Shown here in pieces: positions 1 to 8,561 of a DNA stretch of 64,000 nucleotides. The stretch comes from Salisediminibacterium beveridgei (GTDB lineage Bacteria > Bacillota > Bacilli > Bacillales > Salisediminibacteriaceae). The stretch spans positions 1,612,001 through 1,676,000 of the forward strand of contig NZ_CP012502.1 of the NCBI RefSeq assembly GCF_001721685.1, written 5' to 3'. Below the pieces are notes generated by a model that had not been told where the DNA came from, ran no database searches, and saw only the letters and a program-made list of their open reading frames with translations. Both the position numbers and the translations under genes were made by a program. How positions within the stretch are numbered: position 1 is the first letter of the stretch; every line of letters starts with the position of its first letter.

Positions 1-1
1 T

Positions 2-673
2 TCTATGATCGAATCCGCATCAGGTCCGGCAAAAAAGAAAATGAAAGAAGATCTTGCGCAATTAACGGCGAAAGAGGCTAGGAAAACAGCGCGTTTCTGG
101 ATGCTGTGGCTCATGATGTTCATTAATATCACAGTAGGGATCATGATTATTTCCGTTGCATCTCCAATGGCACAGGAGAAAGTCGGTATGTCAATAATTG
201 CTGCTGGAACAATGGTTGGTATAATGGGCTTATTTAATGGCGGCGGCCGAATTGTATGGGCCACTGCATCTGATTATATTGGAAGACAACGAATATTTGC
301 CATTTTTTTCGGGGTCCAATTTGCAGCGTTTATGATCTTACCTTCTATAACCAACGTAATCGTGTTTCAAATATTGATTTTCCTTGTCATTTCCATGTAC
401 GGTGGCGGTTTCGCCTCTTTACCGGCTTTTATCGGAGATCTCTTCGGTACAAAAGAACTTGGCGCAATACACGGACTGCTGCTCACTTCCTGGTCAATGG
501 CTGGTGTGGTGGGTCCGATGACGGTTTCATACATCAGAGAATCAACTGGAACGTATGACTCAGTCTTTTATATCTTCTCGGTACTTTTGCTTGTGGCATT
601 CGTAACATCTATTCTAATGATAAAGAATATCAATAAAGTAAAAGCGGCTAAAAAAAACGCTGAAGCAGCATGA
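2..673 (+). CDS. OFA-type MFS transporter, C-terminal part
   Basis: This is the C-terminal half of a major facilitator superfamily membrane transporter. The frame is open to the window edge, so the true start lies upstream and the ATG at 5 is internal. About six hydrophobic segments are visible over some 220 residues, matching the last six helices of a 12-helix protein. The stretch GRIVWATASDYIGR near residue 80 is the repeated MFS loop signature (G-R-x6-D-x2-G-R). The glycine-rich helix ends are typical of the oxalate/formate antiporter (OFA) group, but the substrate cannot be read from this fragment. The tail is lysine- and alanine-rich, cytoplasmic in character. A terminator follows closely. 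Confidence 0.8.
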   Translation, partial: SMIESASGPAKKKMKEDLAQLTAKEARKTARFWMLWLMMFINITVGIMIISVASPMAQEKVGMSIIAAGTMVGIMGLFNGGGRIVWATASDYIGRQRIFAIFFGVQFAAFMILPSITNVIVFQILIFLVISMYGGGFASLPAFIGDLFGTKELGAIHGLLLTSWSMAGVVGPMTVSYIRESTGTYDSVFYIFSVLLLVAFVTSILMIKNINKVKAAKKNAEAA

Positions 674-692
674 GAGATTTTAACAGAGGCTT

Positions 693-722
693 AGCGCCGG
701 GGGTTATACCTCGGCGTTTTTT
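693..722 (+). terminator. Rho-independent terminator of the MFS gene
   Basis: A CGCCG...CGGCG stem (695-699 with 712-716, extended inside by GG/CC) is followed at once by six T. It lies 20 bases after the transporter stop codon. Confidence 0.8.
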
Positions 723-740
723 CATGTTTGTTTCTTATTC

Positions 741-770
741 TTTATCGTTGCTGTGACTATCGTGTATAAT
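741..770 (+). promoter_or_regulatory. Possible sigma-A promoter for ctaM
   Basis: A perfect TATAAT lies at 765-770. The best -35 at the right distance is TTTATC at 741-746 (18-base spacer), which is weak. The position just behind the terminator of the preceding gene and about 65 bases before the next start codon supports it. Confidence 0.35.
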
Positions 771-835
771 GTAGTCGTCTAACTACACCTAATAAAAACC
801 CTGTCTCTTAAACAGGCCTGGAAGGAATTTTGATT

Positions 836-1372
836 ATGTGGAAAAGTATGGTGAATCATCACGTAAAAACTGTTGTAATTTTATCGATTATTCTTAATGG
901 CGCAATTATCGTACTTTCGGGGATTCCTGGATACCAGGGTACTCTACCGGCTTTTGTTACCTATTTACCGATGATGAACGCAATTTTTAATACATTTACG
1001 TTTCTCTTTTTGACTGGAGCATTGATCAGTATTTTGAGAGGAAATGAACGCCTTCATCAACGTTTTATTTATGGAGCATTTACCACAACAGCATTATTTC
1101 TCATTTCGTATGTTGTATTTCATTTTATGGCTGAGTCTACACCTTATGGTGGCACCGGCTTCTCAGCGATCAGTTATTATATCATATTGATTTCACATAT
1201 TATTCTCGCTGCTGCCATTGTCCCTTTGGCATTAATGAGTTTTTTCACGGGATACAAAGGACTCAGGGACCGTCACAAAAAATGGGTCAGATGGACAATG
1301 CCACTTTGGCTCTATGTCAGTGCAACCGGTGTGATCGTGTACTTGATGATTTCTCCTTATTATTCATTTTAA
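836..1372 (+). CDS. ctaM: CtaM/DUF420 family membrane protein
   Basis: A polytopic membrane protein of about 178 residues with five hydrophobic segments, and with histidines in and near the helices (NHH, RLHQRF, VFHF, ISHI, DRHKKW). This pattern and length match the DUF420 family. In Staphylococcus and Bacillus that family (CtaM) is needed for assembly or function of heme-copper terminal oxidases at the cytoplasmic membrane. I chose ATG 836 because GGAAGG lies about ten bases upstream; a TTG at 830 is in frame but too close to it. The gene stands alone between a terminator and 266 bases of non-coding DNA. The oxidase role is family knowledge; no oxidase gene is nearby. Confidence 0.75.
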   Translation: MWKSMVNHHVKTVVILSIILNGAIIVLSGIPGYQGTLPAFVTYLPMMNAIFNTFTFLFLTGALISILRGNERLHQRFIYGAFTTTALFLISYVVFHFMAESTPYGGTGFSAISYYIILISHIILAAAIVPLALMSFFTGYKGLRDRHKKWVRWTMPLWLYVSATGVIVYLMISPYYSF

Positions 1373-1638
1373 GGATTTGCTCTGTGATTCAAGTTTGCCA
1401 GGCGTGGACGTCCAGAGCAAGCGGCCGCCGTAAGCGATTGAATAATAACAATAAACTTTAACAGAGATGCTCATGCTAGATGATTTAACACCTATCCGAA
1501 TAATGTGTAAACTTATTTTCTCGGTAGCTAAAGGTTTAGGCAATATGACGAAGATTCTAATTATTACGGAAAACCGCTTTCTTTTTATAGTTCATTAGGC
1601 TAAAATGATAGTGGATACCATGTTGAGGAGGTAATTTA

Positions 1639-2289
1639 ATGAGCAAACTTGAAGCCGTTTTATTTGATTTAGACGGTGTTATTGTTGACACGGCAAAACA
1701 TCATTACAGAGCATGGAAAGAGTTGGCAAACGAGTTGGGTTTTGATTTTACCGAAGAAGATAACGAACGTTTAAAAGGTGTCAGCAGGGTGGAATCGCTG
1801 AATATCTTGTTGGAGATTGGCCAAGTGGAAAAAACAGAAAAAGAAAAAGAAGAATTGGCAGCTCGAAAAAATCAGCGCTATGTTGAGGCAATCTCAACAA
1901 TGGATGAATCTGAAATTCTTCCAGGAGTAATTGACTTTTTACAAGAATTAAAAAATGAGAATGTTCCATTTGCATTGGGCTCTGCAAGTAAAAATGCGCC
2001 TGCAATATTAAAACATATCAAGTTATTTGATGCATTTGATGCAATTGTGGATGGCAACAGCATTGCAAAGGCAAAGCCTGATCCTGAAGTATTTCTGCAA
2101 GGAGCAGATAAGCTTGGTGCAAATTATGAAAACTGTGTTGTCTTTGAAGATGCACAATCAGGGATAGAAGCAGGTAAAGCTGCAGGCATGTATGTTGTTG
2201 GAGTAGGAAGTGCTGATGTACTTAAAGGGGCAGATGATTACATTACACATATGACTGAGATGAATGTAGAACGTATAAGACGAAAATAA
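1639..2289 (+). CDS. pgmB: beta-phosphoglucomutase
   Basis: A HAD-superfamily phosphomutase of 216 residues that interconverts beta-glucose 1-phosphate and glucose 6-phosphate in the cytoplasm. HAD motif I is FDLDGVIVD at residues 9-17; the first Asp is the nucleophile and the second the acid/base. Motif II is GSAS near residue 114, Lys of motif III lies in the AKAKPDPEVF stretch, and motif IV is VFEDAQSG. The cap domain is the small alpha-helical type between residues 16 and 85. Start ATG 1639 has GAGGAGG-like sequence at a good distance. The next gene, about 70 bases on, is a glycoside phosphorylase that releases beta-glucose 1-phosphate, so the two form one maltose-degrading unit. Confidence 0.93.
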   Translation: MSKLEAVLFDLDGVIVDTAKHHYRAWKELANELGFDFTEEDNERLKGVSRVESLNILLEIGQVEKTEKEKEELAARKNQRYVEAISTMDESEILPGVIDFLQELKNENVPFALGSASKNAPAILKHIKLFDAFDAIVDGNSIAKAKPDPEVFLQGADKLGANYENCVVFEDAQSGIEAGKAAGMYVVGVGSADVLKGADDYITHMTEMNVERIRRK

Positions 2290-2362
2290 TTTTTTTTACA
2301 AGGTAGTGCAACCGATTGCGCCTATCTGTGCAAAATCACCTTATCCTAGGGAGGAATTTGAA

Positions 2363-4663
2363 ATGAAACCTTATTTAAAAGAAGATGAATGGTCGATTAT
2401 TGAAGAAGGATTTGATCAGGAGAAGCACGAAATTTCAGAGAGTGTTTTCAGTATTGGTAACGGCCATATGGGGCAACGAGCCAATTTTGAAGAAACGTAT
2501 TCCGGAGAAACTTTACAAGGGAGTTATATGGCAGGGGTTTACTATCCTGATAAAACGAGGGTAGGCTGGTGGAAGAACGGTTATCCTGAGTATTTTGCTA
2601 AAGTTTTGAATGCTACGAATTGGATCGGCCTTCAAATCCTGATTGATGATGTAGAATTAGATTTGAACAACGCCAAGGTATCAAATTTTGTTCGGGAATT
2701 GAACATGAAAGAAGGCTATTTACAAAGAACGTTTACAGCAGAACTGACTAATGGTCATCAGATTTCTGTTCAGGCCACACGCTTTGTAAGTGTCGCAATG
2801 AAAGAAATCGGGGCAATTGAATATCAGATTACACCGCTTAATTTTGATGGTCATCTGAAAGTTGTTTCTTATCTTGATGGCGATATTATGAATAAGGATG
2901 CCAATTATGATGAAACATTCTGGGATCAGGTATCAGAATCGGCAGAAGGAGCCCGGGCATCAGTCACTGTGAAAACTAAAAAATTGGATTTTGTTTATAG
3001 CTCAATGAAAGAAACTCACGTTTTCCATGGTGAAGATTCAATACAAGCATCCTCAAGTGATACAAAACCTAAATACGCTGAAAGTTCTTTTGCTGCTCCT
3101 CTTACTAAGGGAACAGCGACCACAATTTATAAATATGCTGCAAATGTAACAAATCGCGATCATGATAAAAATGATTTGTTGGATGCGGCAAGAACAGTTC
3201 TTGATAAGGCAATTCATAAAGGATTTTCTGATTTGAAAACGGACCAAGCTAAAGTCTGGTCGGAAAAGTGGCAGGACAGTGATATCGTTATTGAAGGCGA
3301 TATATCTGCACAGCAAGGTATTCGATTTAATATCTTTCAAATGAATCAAACCTATACAGGTGAGGATGCACGGTTAAACATAGGGCCTAAAGGCTTCACA
3401 GGTGAAAAGTACGGGGGAAGCACGTATTGGGATACTGAAGCTTACTGTCTGCCATTTTATTTGGCAACAGCAGATCAGCGTATACCTCGAAATCTGCTTG
3501 TATACCGTCACAATCATCTGGAAAAAGCGAAAGAGAATGCCGGTAAACTAGGCTTTACCAAAGGTGCCCTATATCCGATGGTTACAATGAATGGTGAAGA
3601 GTCTCATAACGAATGGGAGATTACCTTTGAGGAGATTCATCGTAATGGTGCAATTGCCTACGCCATCTATAACTATGTCAACTACACTGGAGATAAATCC
3701 TATCTAGGCGAACTGGGAATTGAAGTGCTTGTGGAAATTTCAAGGTTTTGGGAAGATCGCGTACACTTCGTCCCAGACAAAGGTGTCTATATGATGCATG
3801 GTGTCACAGGTCCGAATGAATATGAGAATAATGTGAATAACAATTGGTATACAAACCGGATTGCAACCTGGACGTTGGAATACACGTTATATGCACTGGA
3901 TTATCTTAAAGATACGGATGAATCCCTTCACCAGAAATGGTTGAATGACCTTCAACTCAAAGGTGAAGAGACGGCAAAATGGGTTGAAATCATTGATAAA
4001 ATGTACTACCCGGAAGATCAAGACCGTGGCGTATTTTTGCAGGCTGATAATTTTGAAGACAAAGAGATCATGTCCGTGACTGATTTAAATAGTAAGCATT
4101 TACCATTAAATCAAAACTGGTCTTGGGATCGGATCCTTCGGTCGTGTTTTATTAAACAGGCAGATGTTCTTCAGGGAATGTACTTTTTGAACCATGAATT
4201 TGACATTGAAACAAAGAAACGAAACTTCGATTTTTATGAACCAATGACCGTTCATGAATCTTCTCTTTCTCCATGTGTGCATGCCATACTTGCATGTGAA
4301 CTAGGATATAAAGAAAAAGCGTATGAAATGTATTTAAGAACTGCGCGTCTGGATTTGGACAACTATAATAATGACACGGAGGATGGCTGTCACATTACGA
4401 GCATGGCAGGAACTTGGATGTCAGTGGTTGAAGGTTTCGGAGGTATGAAAGTTCGAAACGATCAGCTGATTTTAAATCCGTTCATTCCAGGGCAGTGGCA
4501 TTCATTCTCATTCAAGGTTGTTTTCCGCGGCAGCAGACTGTTGATTCGCGTGACGCAGGACACCGTTGAAGTGATAAATGAAACCAAGCAGGAAGTTGAT
4601 GTCGTAATCCACGGTGAAACATATCGCATAAATGCAAATGGTATTCTCCAACTGAATCATTGA
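2363..4663 (+). CDS. mapA: GH65 maltose phosphorylase (likely)
   Basis: A glycoside hydrolase family 65 phosphorylase of 766 residues. It uses inorganic phosphate to split a glucosyl disaccharide into glucose and beta-glucose 1-phosphate. The C-terminal two thirds show the GH65 (alpha/alpha)6 barrel, with STYWDTEAYCLPFYLAT and GVTGPNEYENNVNNNWYTN; the Glu of GPNEY is the expected general acid. The latter motif is the form usual in maltose phosphorylases, but trehalose or kojibiose phosphorylases cannot be fully excluded. ATG 2363 is preferred over the upstream in-frame start at 2306, because GGGAGG lies about nine bases before it. pgmB directly upstream would use the product. No sugar transporter is linked. 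Confidence 0.88.
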   Translation: MKPYLKEDEWSIIEEGFDQEKHEISESVFSIGNGHMGQRANFEETYSGETLQGSYMAGVYYPDKTRVGWWKNGYPEYFAKVLNATNWIGLQILIDDVELDLNNAKVSNFVRELNMKEGYLQRTFTAELTNGHQISVQATRFVSVAMKEIGAIEYQITPLNFDGHLKVVSYLDGDIMNKDANYDETFWDQVSESAEGARASVTVKTKKLDFVYSSMKETHVFHGEDSIQASSSDTKPKYAESSFAAPLTKGTATTIYKYAANVTNRDHDKNDLLDAARTVLDKAIHKGFSDLKTDQAKVWSEKWQDSDIVIEGDISAQQGIRFNIFQMNQTYTGEDARLNIGPKGFTGEKYGGSTYWDTEAYCLPFYLATADQRIPRNLLVYRHNHLEKAKENAGKLGFTKGALYPMVTMNGEESHNEWEITFEEIHRNGAIAYAIYNYVNYTGDKSYLGELGIEVLVEISRFWEDRVHFVPDKGVYMMHGVTGPNEYENNVNNNWYTNRIATWTLEYTLYALDYLKDTDESLHQKWLNDLQLKGEETAKWVEIIDKMYYPEDQDRGVFLQADNFEDKEIMSVTDLNSKHLPLNQNWSWDRILRSCFIKQADVLQGMYFLNHEFDIETKKRNFDFYEPMTVHESSLSPCVHAILACELGYKEKAYEMYLRTARLDLDNYNNDTEDGCHITSMAGTWMSVVEGFGGMKVRNDQLILNPFIPGQWHSFSFKVVFRGSRLLIRVTQDTVEVINETKQEVDVVIHGETYRINANGILQLNH

Positions 4664-4670
4664 TCTGTTG

Positions 4671-4703
4671 ACCGCCACGCTCAATCGAGTGTGGCGGTTT
4701 TTC
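4671..4703 (+). terminator. Terminator of the pgmB-mapA unit
   Basis: A 12-base stem, ACCGCCACGCTC paired with GAGTGTGGCGGT, closes over a four-base loop and is followed by a T-rich run. It begins seven bases after the mapA stop. Confidence 0.9.
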
Positions 4704-4757
4704 TTTGGAACTGGGGGGGTAATGGAAATGAAGAAGGTCTTATAAAGAGGTGATCAG

Positions 4758-6188
4758 ATGAAATCTTATCCATTGTTTATAAATGGGAAATGGCAGGATG
4801 CTGAGCAGTATGATTTCGTGTATAATCCGCATGATCAAGGAGCGATTGCCCGAGTTCCTTTGGCTAATAAAGAGGAAATGCACTTGGCCATTTCTGCAGC
4901 GGTGCACGCACAGAAAAAATTTTCGAGCATGCCTGCAAACAAAAGAAGTGACATCTTAATGAATGCTGCGATTTTACTGCAGGAACAGCGTGAGACGGCG
5001 GCGCGACTAGTTTCAATTGAAGCAGGCAAACCGATAAAAGATGCACGAAAAGAAATTGCACGAACCGTTATGACTTATACCCTATCTGCTGAGGAAGCAA
5101 GACGGTTGCCCGGAGAATTCATCAATATGGATGCAGTGCCAGGAGGCGAGGGGAAGACCGGGTATGTAAAACGACAGGCAATTGGAACTGTTGGAGCCAT
5201 CACACCTTTTAATTTCCCATTTAATCTTGTTGCACATAAAATAGGCCCAGCTTTAGCTGCAGGTAATTCTGTCGTTTTGAAACCAGCGGAACAAACCCCT
5301 CTCAGTGCTTATTATATAGCAGACATTTTTTATAAAGCCGGTCTGCCAGATGGTGTTTTAAATGTGGTGAGTGGTCCAGGAAGTAGCCTGGGAAAACAGC
5401 TTGCGGAGGACCCGAGGGTGCAGGCCATTTCATTCACCGGAAGCACTGATACAGGAAAGAGACTGGAGTCATCTGCGATAGGAAAGAAGCTTCAAATGGA
5501 ACTTGGGTCCAATGCAGCAGTCATCGTAGGTGATGATGCTGACATTGAACGTATAGCTTCTTCACTTGTTCGAGGGGCTTTCGGTTTTCAGGGGCAGGTA
5601 TGTATATCGGTCCAAAGAATCTATGCTCATCGAAAAATTTATAAATCACTGCTGAGCGAAATGAGAAGAAAAACAGAGGAAATCGGCATCGGTTCCCCGC
5701 TGGATGAAGCGAACGATCTATCAAGTTTAATAACCCCTGAAGCAGCGGATCGTGTATTGAGTTGGGTAGAAGAAGCGGTGGATCATGGTGCAAAGGCAAT
5801 CACGGATATCAAACGGGAAGGAGCAATCATTCATCCCGTCATTCTGACAAACACTACACCTGAGATGAAGGTGAATGCTGAGGAAGTCTTTGGACCAGTC
5901 GTTACAGTGGAACCTTTTGACGAATGGGAAGAAGCCGTAATAGGAGTCAATCATTCCCGCTATGGTCTTCAAGCTGGCATATTTACGAATAATCTTCATG
6001 AAGCTTTTGAAGCGGCGGATCAAATTGAGACAGGAGGTGTTCATATAAATGATGTGCCCACATTACGTTTGGATCATTTCCCTTATGGAGGAATGAAAGA
6101 TAGCGGATCTGGTAGAGAGGGTGTGAAATATGCAGTAGAGTTTCTGACAAAGCAAAAGCTGATTTCATTTCAAAGCCCTTTTTATTAA
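4758..6188 (+). CDS. NAD(P)-dependent aldehyde dehydrogenase
   Basis: A cytoplasmic aldehyde dehydrogenase of 476 residues, the usual length for the superfamily, oxidising an aldehyde to its acid. Visible catalytic parts are TPFNFPFN (oxyanion Asn), GSTDTGK in the nucleotide fold, MELGSNAAVIV (general-base Glu) and GQVCIS with the nucleophile Cys282. EEVFGPVV and PYGGMKDSGSGREG are also conserved. It resembles the lactaldehyde/glyceraldehyde-3-phosphate-type branch, but the substrate is not evident. It shares unusual stretches such as SAEEARRL with the second aldehyde dehydrogenase at 47270-48721, so the two are paralogues. It is monocistronic, between two terminators. Confidence 0.88.
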   Translation: MKSYPLFINGKWQDAEQYDFVYNPHDQGAIARVPLANKEEMHLAISAAVHAQKKFSSMPANKRSDILMNAAILLQEQRETAARLVSIEAGKPIKDARKEIARTVMTYTLSAEEARRLPGEFINMDAVPGGEGKTGYVKRQAIGTVGAITPFNFPFNLVAHKIGPALAAGNSVVLKPAEQTPLSAYYIADIFYKAGLPDGVLNVVSGPGSSLGKQLAEDPRVQAISFTGSTDTGKRLESSAIGKKLQMELGSNAAVIVGDDADIERIASSLVRGAFGFQGQVCISVQRIYAHRKIYKSLLSEMRRKTEEIGIGSPLDEANDLSSLITPEAADRVLSWVEEAVDHGAKAITDIKREGAIIHPVILTNTTPEMKVNAEEVFGPVVTVEPFDEWEEAVIGVNHSRYGLQAGIFTNNLHEAFEAADQIETGGVHINDVPTLRLDHFPYGGMKDSGSGREGVKYAVEFLTKQKLISFQSPFY

Positions 6189-6280
6189 GTGTGGTTAAGA
6201 GACATACCTCTATTAGTGAATGTATTCTTAGTTGTTTTCAATCGCTATCGTCAGACCGTGAACAAGAGATTAATAATTGC

Positions 6281-6308
6281 ACGGCGAACCATTGATTCGT
6301 CGTTTTAA
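6281..6308 (+). terminator. Weak terminator behind the aldehyde dehydrogenase
   Basis: ACGGCGAA pairs with TTCGTCGT (one G-T wobble) over a seven-base loop and is followed by TTTTAATT. It is weaker than the other terminators here. Confidence 0.45.
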
Positions 6309-6400
6309 TTGTCTGAAGGTCATATCCCTATGGAGTCATAACACTTCGCTCTCGAATTATAGACTGAGACAATCATTAACTGGCTTAAACAAAGCCAGAT

Positions 6401-6446
6401 AAAACGACCGGTGTGAGAGGATTATCTCAATTCACCGGTCGTTTTT
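6401..6446 (-). terminator. Terminator of acsA, possibly bidirectional
   Basis: A long stem of AAAACGACCGGTG with CACCGGTCGTTTTT, with an AGA/TCT inner pairing. It has T runs on both strands and lies directly behind the acsA stop on the minus strand, so it may also stop read-through from the plus-strand aldehyde dehydrogenase gene. Confidence 0.88.
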
Positions 6447-6454
6447 AATGTCAC

Positions 6455-8167
6455 TTAATCGTCCATGGTGGAAAGATCTCCTGCAGGTTCATCCAATTCC
6501 CAAGCTTTTAAAACCCTGCGCATAATTTTACCACTTCTTGTTTTTGGTAATTGTTTTTTGAATTCGATTTCTCTTGGCACAGCATGAGCCGAGAGTTCAG
6601 ATTTAATAAACGTCTGTATTTCTGTTTTCAATTCATCTGTAAACGTATAACCATCATTTAGAGAGATAAAGGCCTTAATGATTTCCCCTCTAAGTTCGTC
6701 CGGTTTACCAATCACACCGGCCTCGGCAACAGCAGGGTGCTCAACGAGTTTGCTTTCAATTTCAAACGGTCCAACCCGCTCACCCGCAGTATTAATGACA
6801 TCATCATTTCGTCCTTGGAACCAGAAATATCCTTCTTCATCGCGGTATGCTGTATCACCTGATACATACCAACCTTTGAAGTAAAAATAATCTTTAAATT
6901 TCGCTTCATTTTTCCATATGCTTCTCATTTGTGAAGGCCAACCGGATTTAATAGCCAGATGTCCCATTTCATGAGGAGGCATTTCATTGCCCTGGTTATC
7001 AAGAATCGCCGCTTTAATTCCAGGGATAGGTTTTCCCATGGAGCCTGGTTTAATGGGTTCAGACGGATAGTTGCAAATCAGCATAGCACCTGTCTCAGTC
7101 ATCCACCACGTATCATGAATCCGGTGTCCATAAGCTTCCATTCCCCAGCGGACAACTTCTGGATTTAATGGCTCGCCTACACTTAAAACGTGACGAAGAG
7201 AGCTGATGTCCGCATTCTCCAGTGCGTGTTTCGGAGCGGACATCAACATGCGAAAGGCAGTGGGAGCTGAATACCAAACGGTTACACCATGTTGTTCAAT
7301 TGTCCCATACCAGTCTTCAGGAGAGAAACGACCACCTCGCACGACATTCGTCACACCGTTCAGCCACGGACCGAAAATGCCATAACTGGTTCCTGTCACC
7401 CACCCGGGATCTGCAGTGCACCAGTAAATATCGTCTTCTTTCAGATCAAGAACCCACTTTGCCGTCTGATAATGTTGGATCATGGCATTATGAACGTGAT
7501 AAACACCTTTCGGTTTTCCGGTTGAACCGGATGTGTAATGAAGTATCATACCATCTTCACGGTCCATCCATTCAATGGCATTTCCATCTGTTGGAGACGC
7601 TTTCATTTCATCATAAAATGAATAGAAGCGCTTATCCGGGTATTCGGATTCTCCAACAAGTACAATTTTTTTTAGATCAGGTAACTCATCGTAAGGAATG
7701 CGTTCAAGCAGTTCTGGCGTTGTGACGATCGAAACGGCTTCACTATCCTCGAGCCGAGCTCTTACTGCTTCTTTCATAAATGCTTCAAATAGAGGCCCCG
7801 CAACAGCTCCAGCTTTGATGATACCCAGAAGTGCAATGTACAGTTCAGGAGACCGAGGCATAAAAACAAAGACTCTGTCTCCTTTTTGAATGCCTATTTT
7901 TTTGAACATGTGTGCTGCCTGGTTGGTGCTTTTACGCAACTCTTCAAATGTGTGTGATTCATTTCGGTTCTTGTCAGAATACAGAAGGGCTGTTTGATCA
8001 CCTTTGCCATCTGCTGCATGCCGATCGATACATTCATATGCAGCATTGACTTTCCCGGATTTGTACCAGGAGAATACTGGTTCCACATCTGACCAGGTAA
8101 AGGAATCTCTCATCTGTTCATAATTTTGGAGTTGATGATCACCCGCTGAGGGCATTAGTTTATCCAT
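6455..8167 (-). CDS. acsA: Acetyl-CoA synthetase
   Basis: An AMP-forming acyl-CoA synthetase of 570 residues, very close in length and motifs to AcsA of Bacillus. It activates acetate (or propionate) to the acyl-CoA through an adenylate. The ATP-binding core motif YTSGSTGKPKG is at residues 211-221, WWMTETG carries the A5 motif, and YVSGDTAYRDEEGYFWFQGR is the hinge region. PKTRSGKIMRR near the C-terminus holds Lys547, the lysine whose acetylation shuts off this enzyme in relatives. Start ATG has GGAGGT eight bases upstream. The acuABC genes that accompany acsA in Bacillus are not in this window. A promoter and a dyad lie upstream. Confidence 0.95.
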   Translation of the reverse strand: MDKLMPSAGDHQLQNYEQMRDSFTWSDVEPVFSWYKSGKVNAAYECIDRHAADGKGDQTALLYSDKNRNESHTFEELRKSTNQAAHMFKKIGIQKGDRVFVFMPRSPELYIALLGIIKAGAVAGPLFEAFMKEAVRARLEDSEAVSIVTTPELLERIPYDELPDLKKIVLVGESEYPDKRFYSFYDEMKASPTDGNAIEWMDREDGMILHYTSGSTGKPKGVYHVHNAMIQHYQTAKWVLDLKEDDIYWCTADPGWVTGTSYGIFGPWLNGVTNVVRGGRFSPEDWYGTIEQHGVTVWYSAPTAFRMLMSAPKHALENADISSLRHVLSVGEPLNPEVVRWGMEAYGHRIHDTWWMTETGAMLICNYPSEPIKPGSMGKPIPGIKAAILDNQGNEMPPHEMGHLAIKSGWPSQMRSIWKNEAKFKDYFYFKGWYVSGDTAYRDEEGYFWFQGRNDDVINTAGERVGPFEIESKLVEHPAVAEAGVIGKPDELRGEIIKAFISLNDGYTFTDELKTEIQTFIKSELSAHAVPREIEFKKQLPKTRSGKIMRRVLKAWELDEPAGDLSTMDD

Positions 8168-8207
8168 TTTGATACCTCCATGAGTTCACGAATTTGTCAC
8201 ATTTGTT

Positions 8208-8246
8208 TCTATCAATTATGATAGACCTATTTATTCGAAAATTCAA
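8208..8246 (-). promoter_or_regulatory. acsA promoter with overlapping dyad operator
   Basis: On the minus strand TTGAAT (8241-8246), a 17-base spacer and TATCAT (8218-8223) form a plausible sigma-A promoter about 50 bases before acsA. A perfect 7-4-7 inverted repeat, TCTATCA-atta-TGATAGA (8208-8225), overlaps the -10, where a bound repressor would block transcription. The regulator is unknown. Confidence 0.4.
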
Positions 8247-8344
8247 ATAAAAAATTTACAATTTACTCCGCCGCGATTGAATCTACGGTTTTCGATTGAT
8301 TTTTTTTGGTATCGTGGTACGCTGAATTTTAAGGAGTGATATGG

Positions 8345-8503
8345 ATGTCTGAAATCATTATGTTGGTTGTACTGATTGTTGGCGGACTGCTTTTGTTTCG
8401 CATTATGGGAACAATCATCCGGTTCGTCATAACAGCAGGGCTCTTGGTAGTAATTTATATGGTCTTTACTGAATCAACTTCAGCTGCAAATTTATTGTTG
8501 TGA
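8345..8503 (+). CDS. Small membrane protein, 52 residues
   Basis: A short open frame starting at ATG 8345, with AAGGAG about nine bases upstream, and ending in TGA at 8501-8503. The product is hydrophobic over residues 4-20 and again over 22-41, with a single short basic turn (FRIMGTIIRF), so one long or two short membrane helices are likely. It ends in a small polar tail. I do not recognise a family. It lies 58 bases before fumC on the same strand. The good ribosome site and the even hydrophobicity make it more likely real than chance. Confidence 0.55.
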   Translation: MSEIIMLVVLIVGGLLLFRIMGTIIRFVITAGLLVVIYMVFTESTSAANLLL

Positions 8504-8561
8504 TGTATAATGGACTGTGTAAGGGGTTTCACTACTAAAATTTTGGGAGGCGTGATGTACG

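Noticed and set aside
1562..1590. A cre-like GAAAACCGCTTTCTT before pgmB
   Set aside because: Too many mismatches to the consensus at the central positions.
1467..1598. A 43-codon open frame in the gap between ctaM and pgmB
   Set aside because: No ribosome site, no recognisable sequence, and length within chance expectation in AT-rich DNA.
7222..7725. A 167-codon plus-strand open frame opposite acsA
   Set aside because: It is the antisense shadow of a well-conserved enzyme gene and has no start signal of its own.
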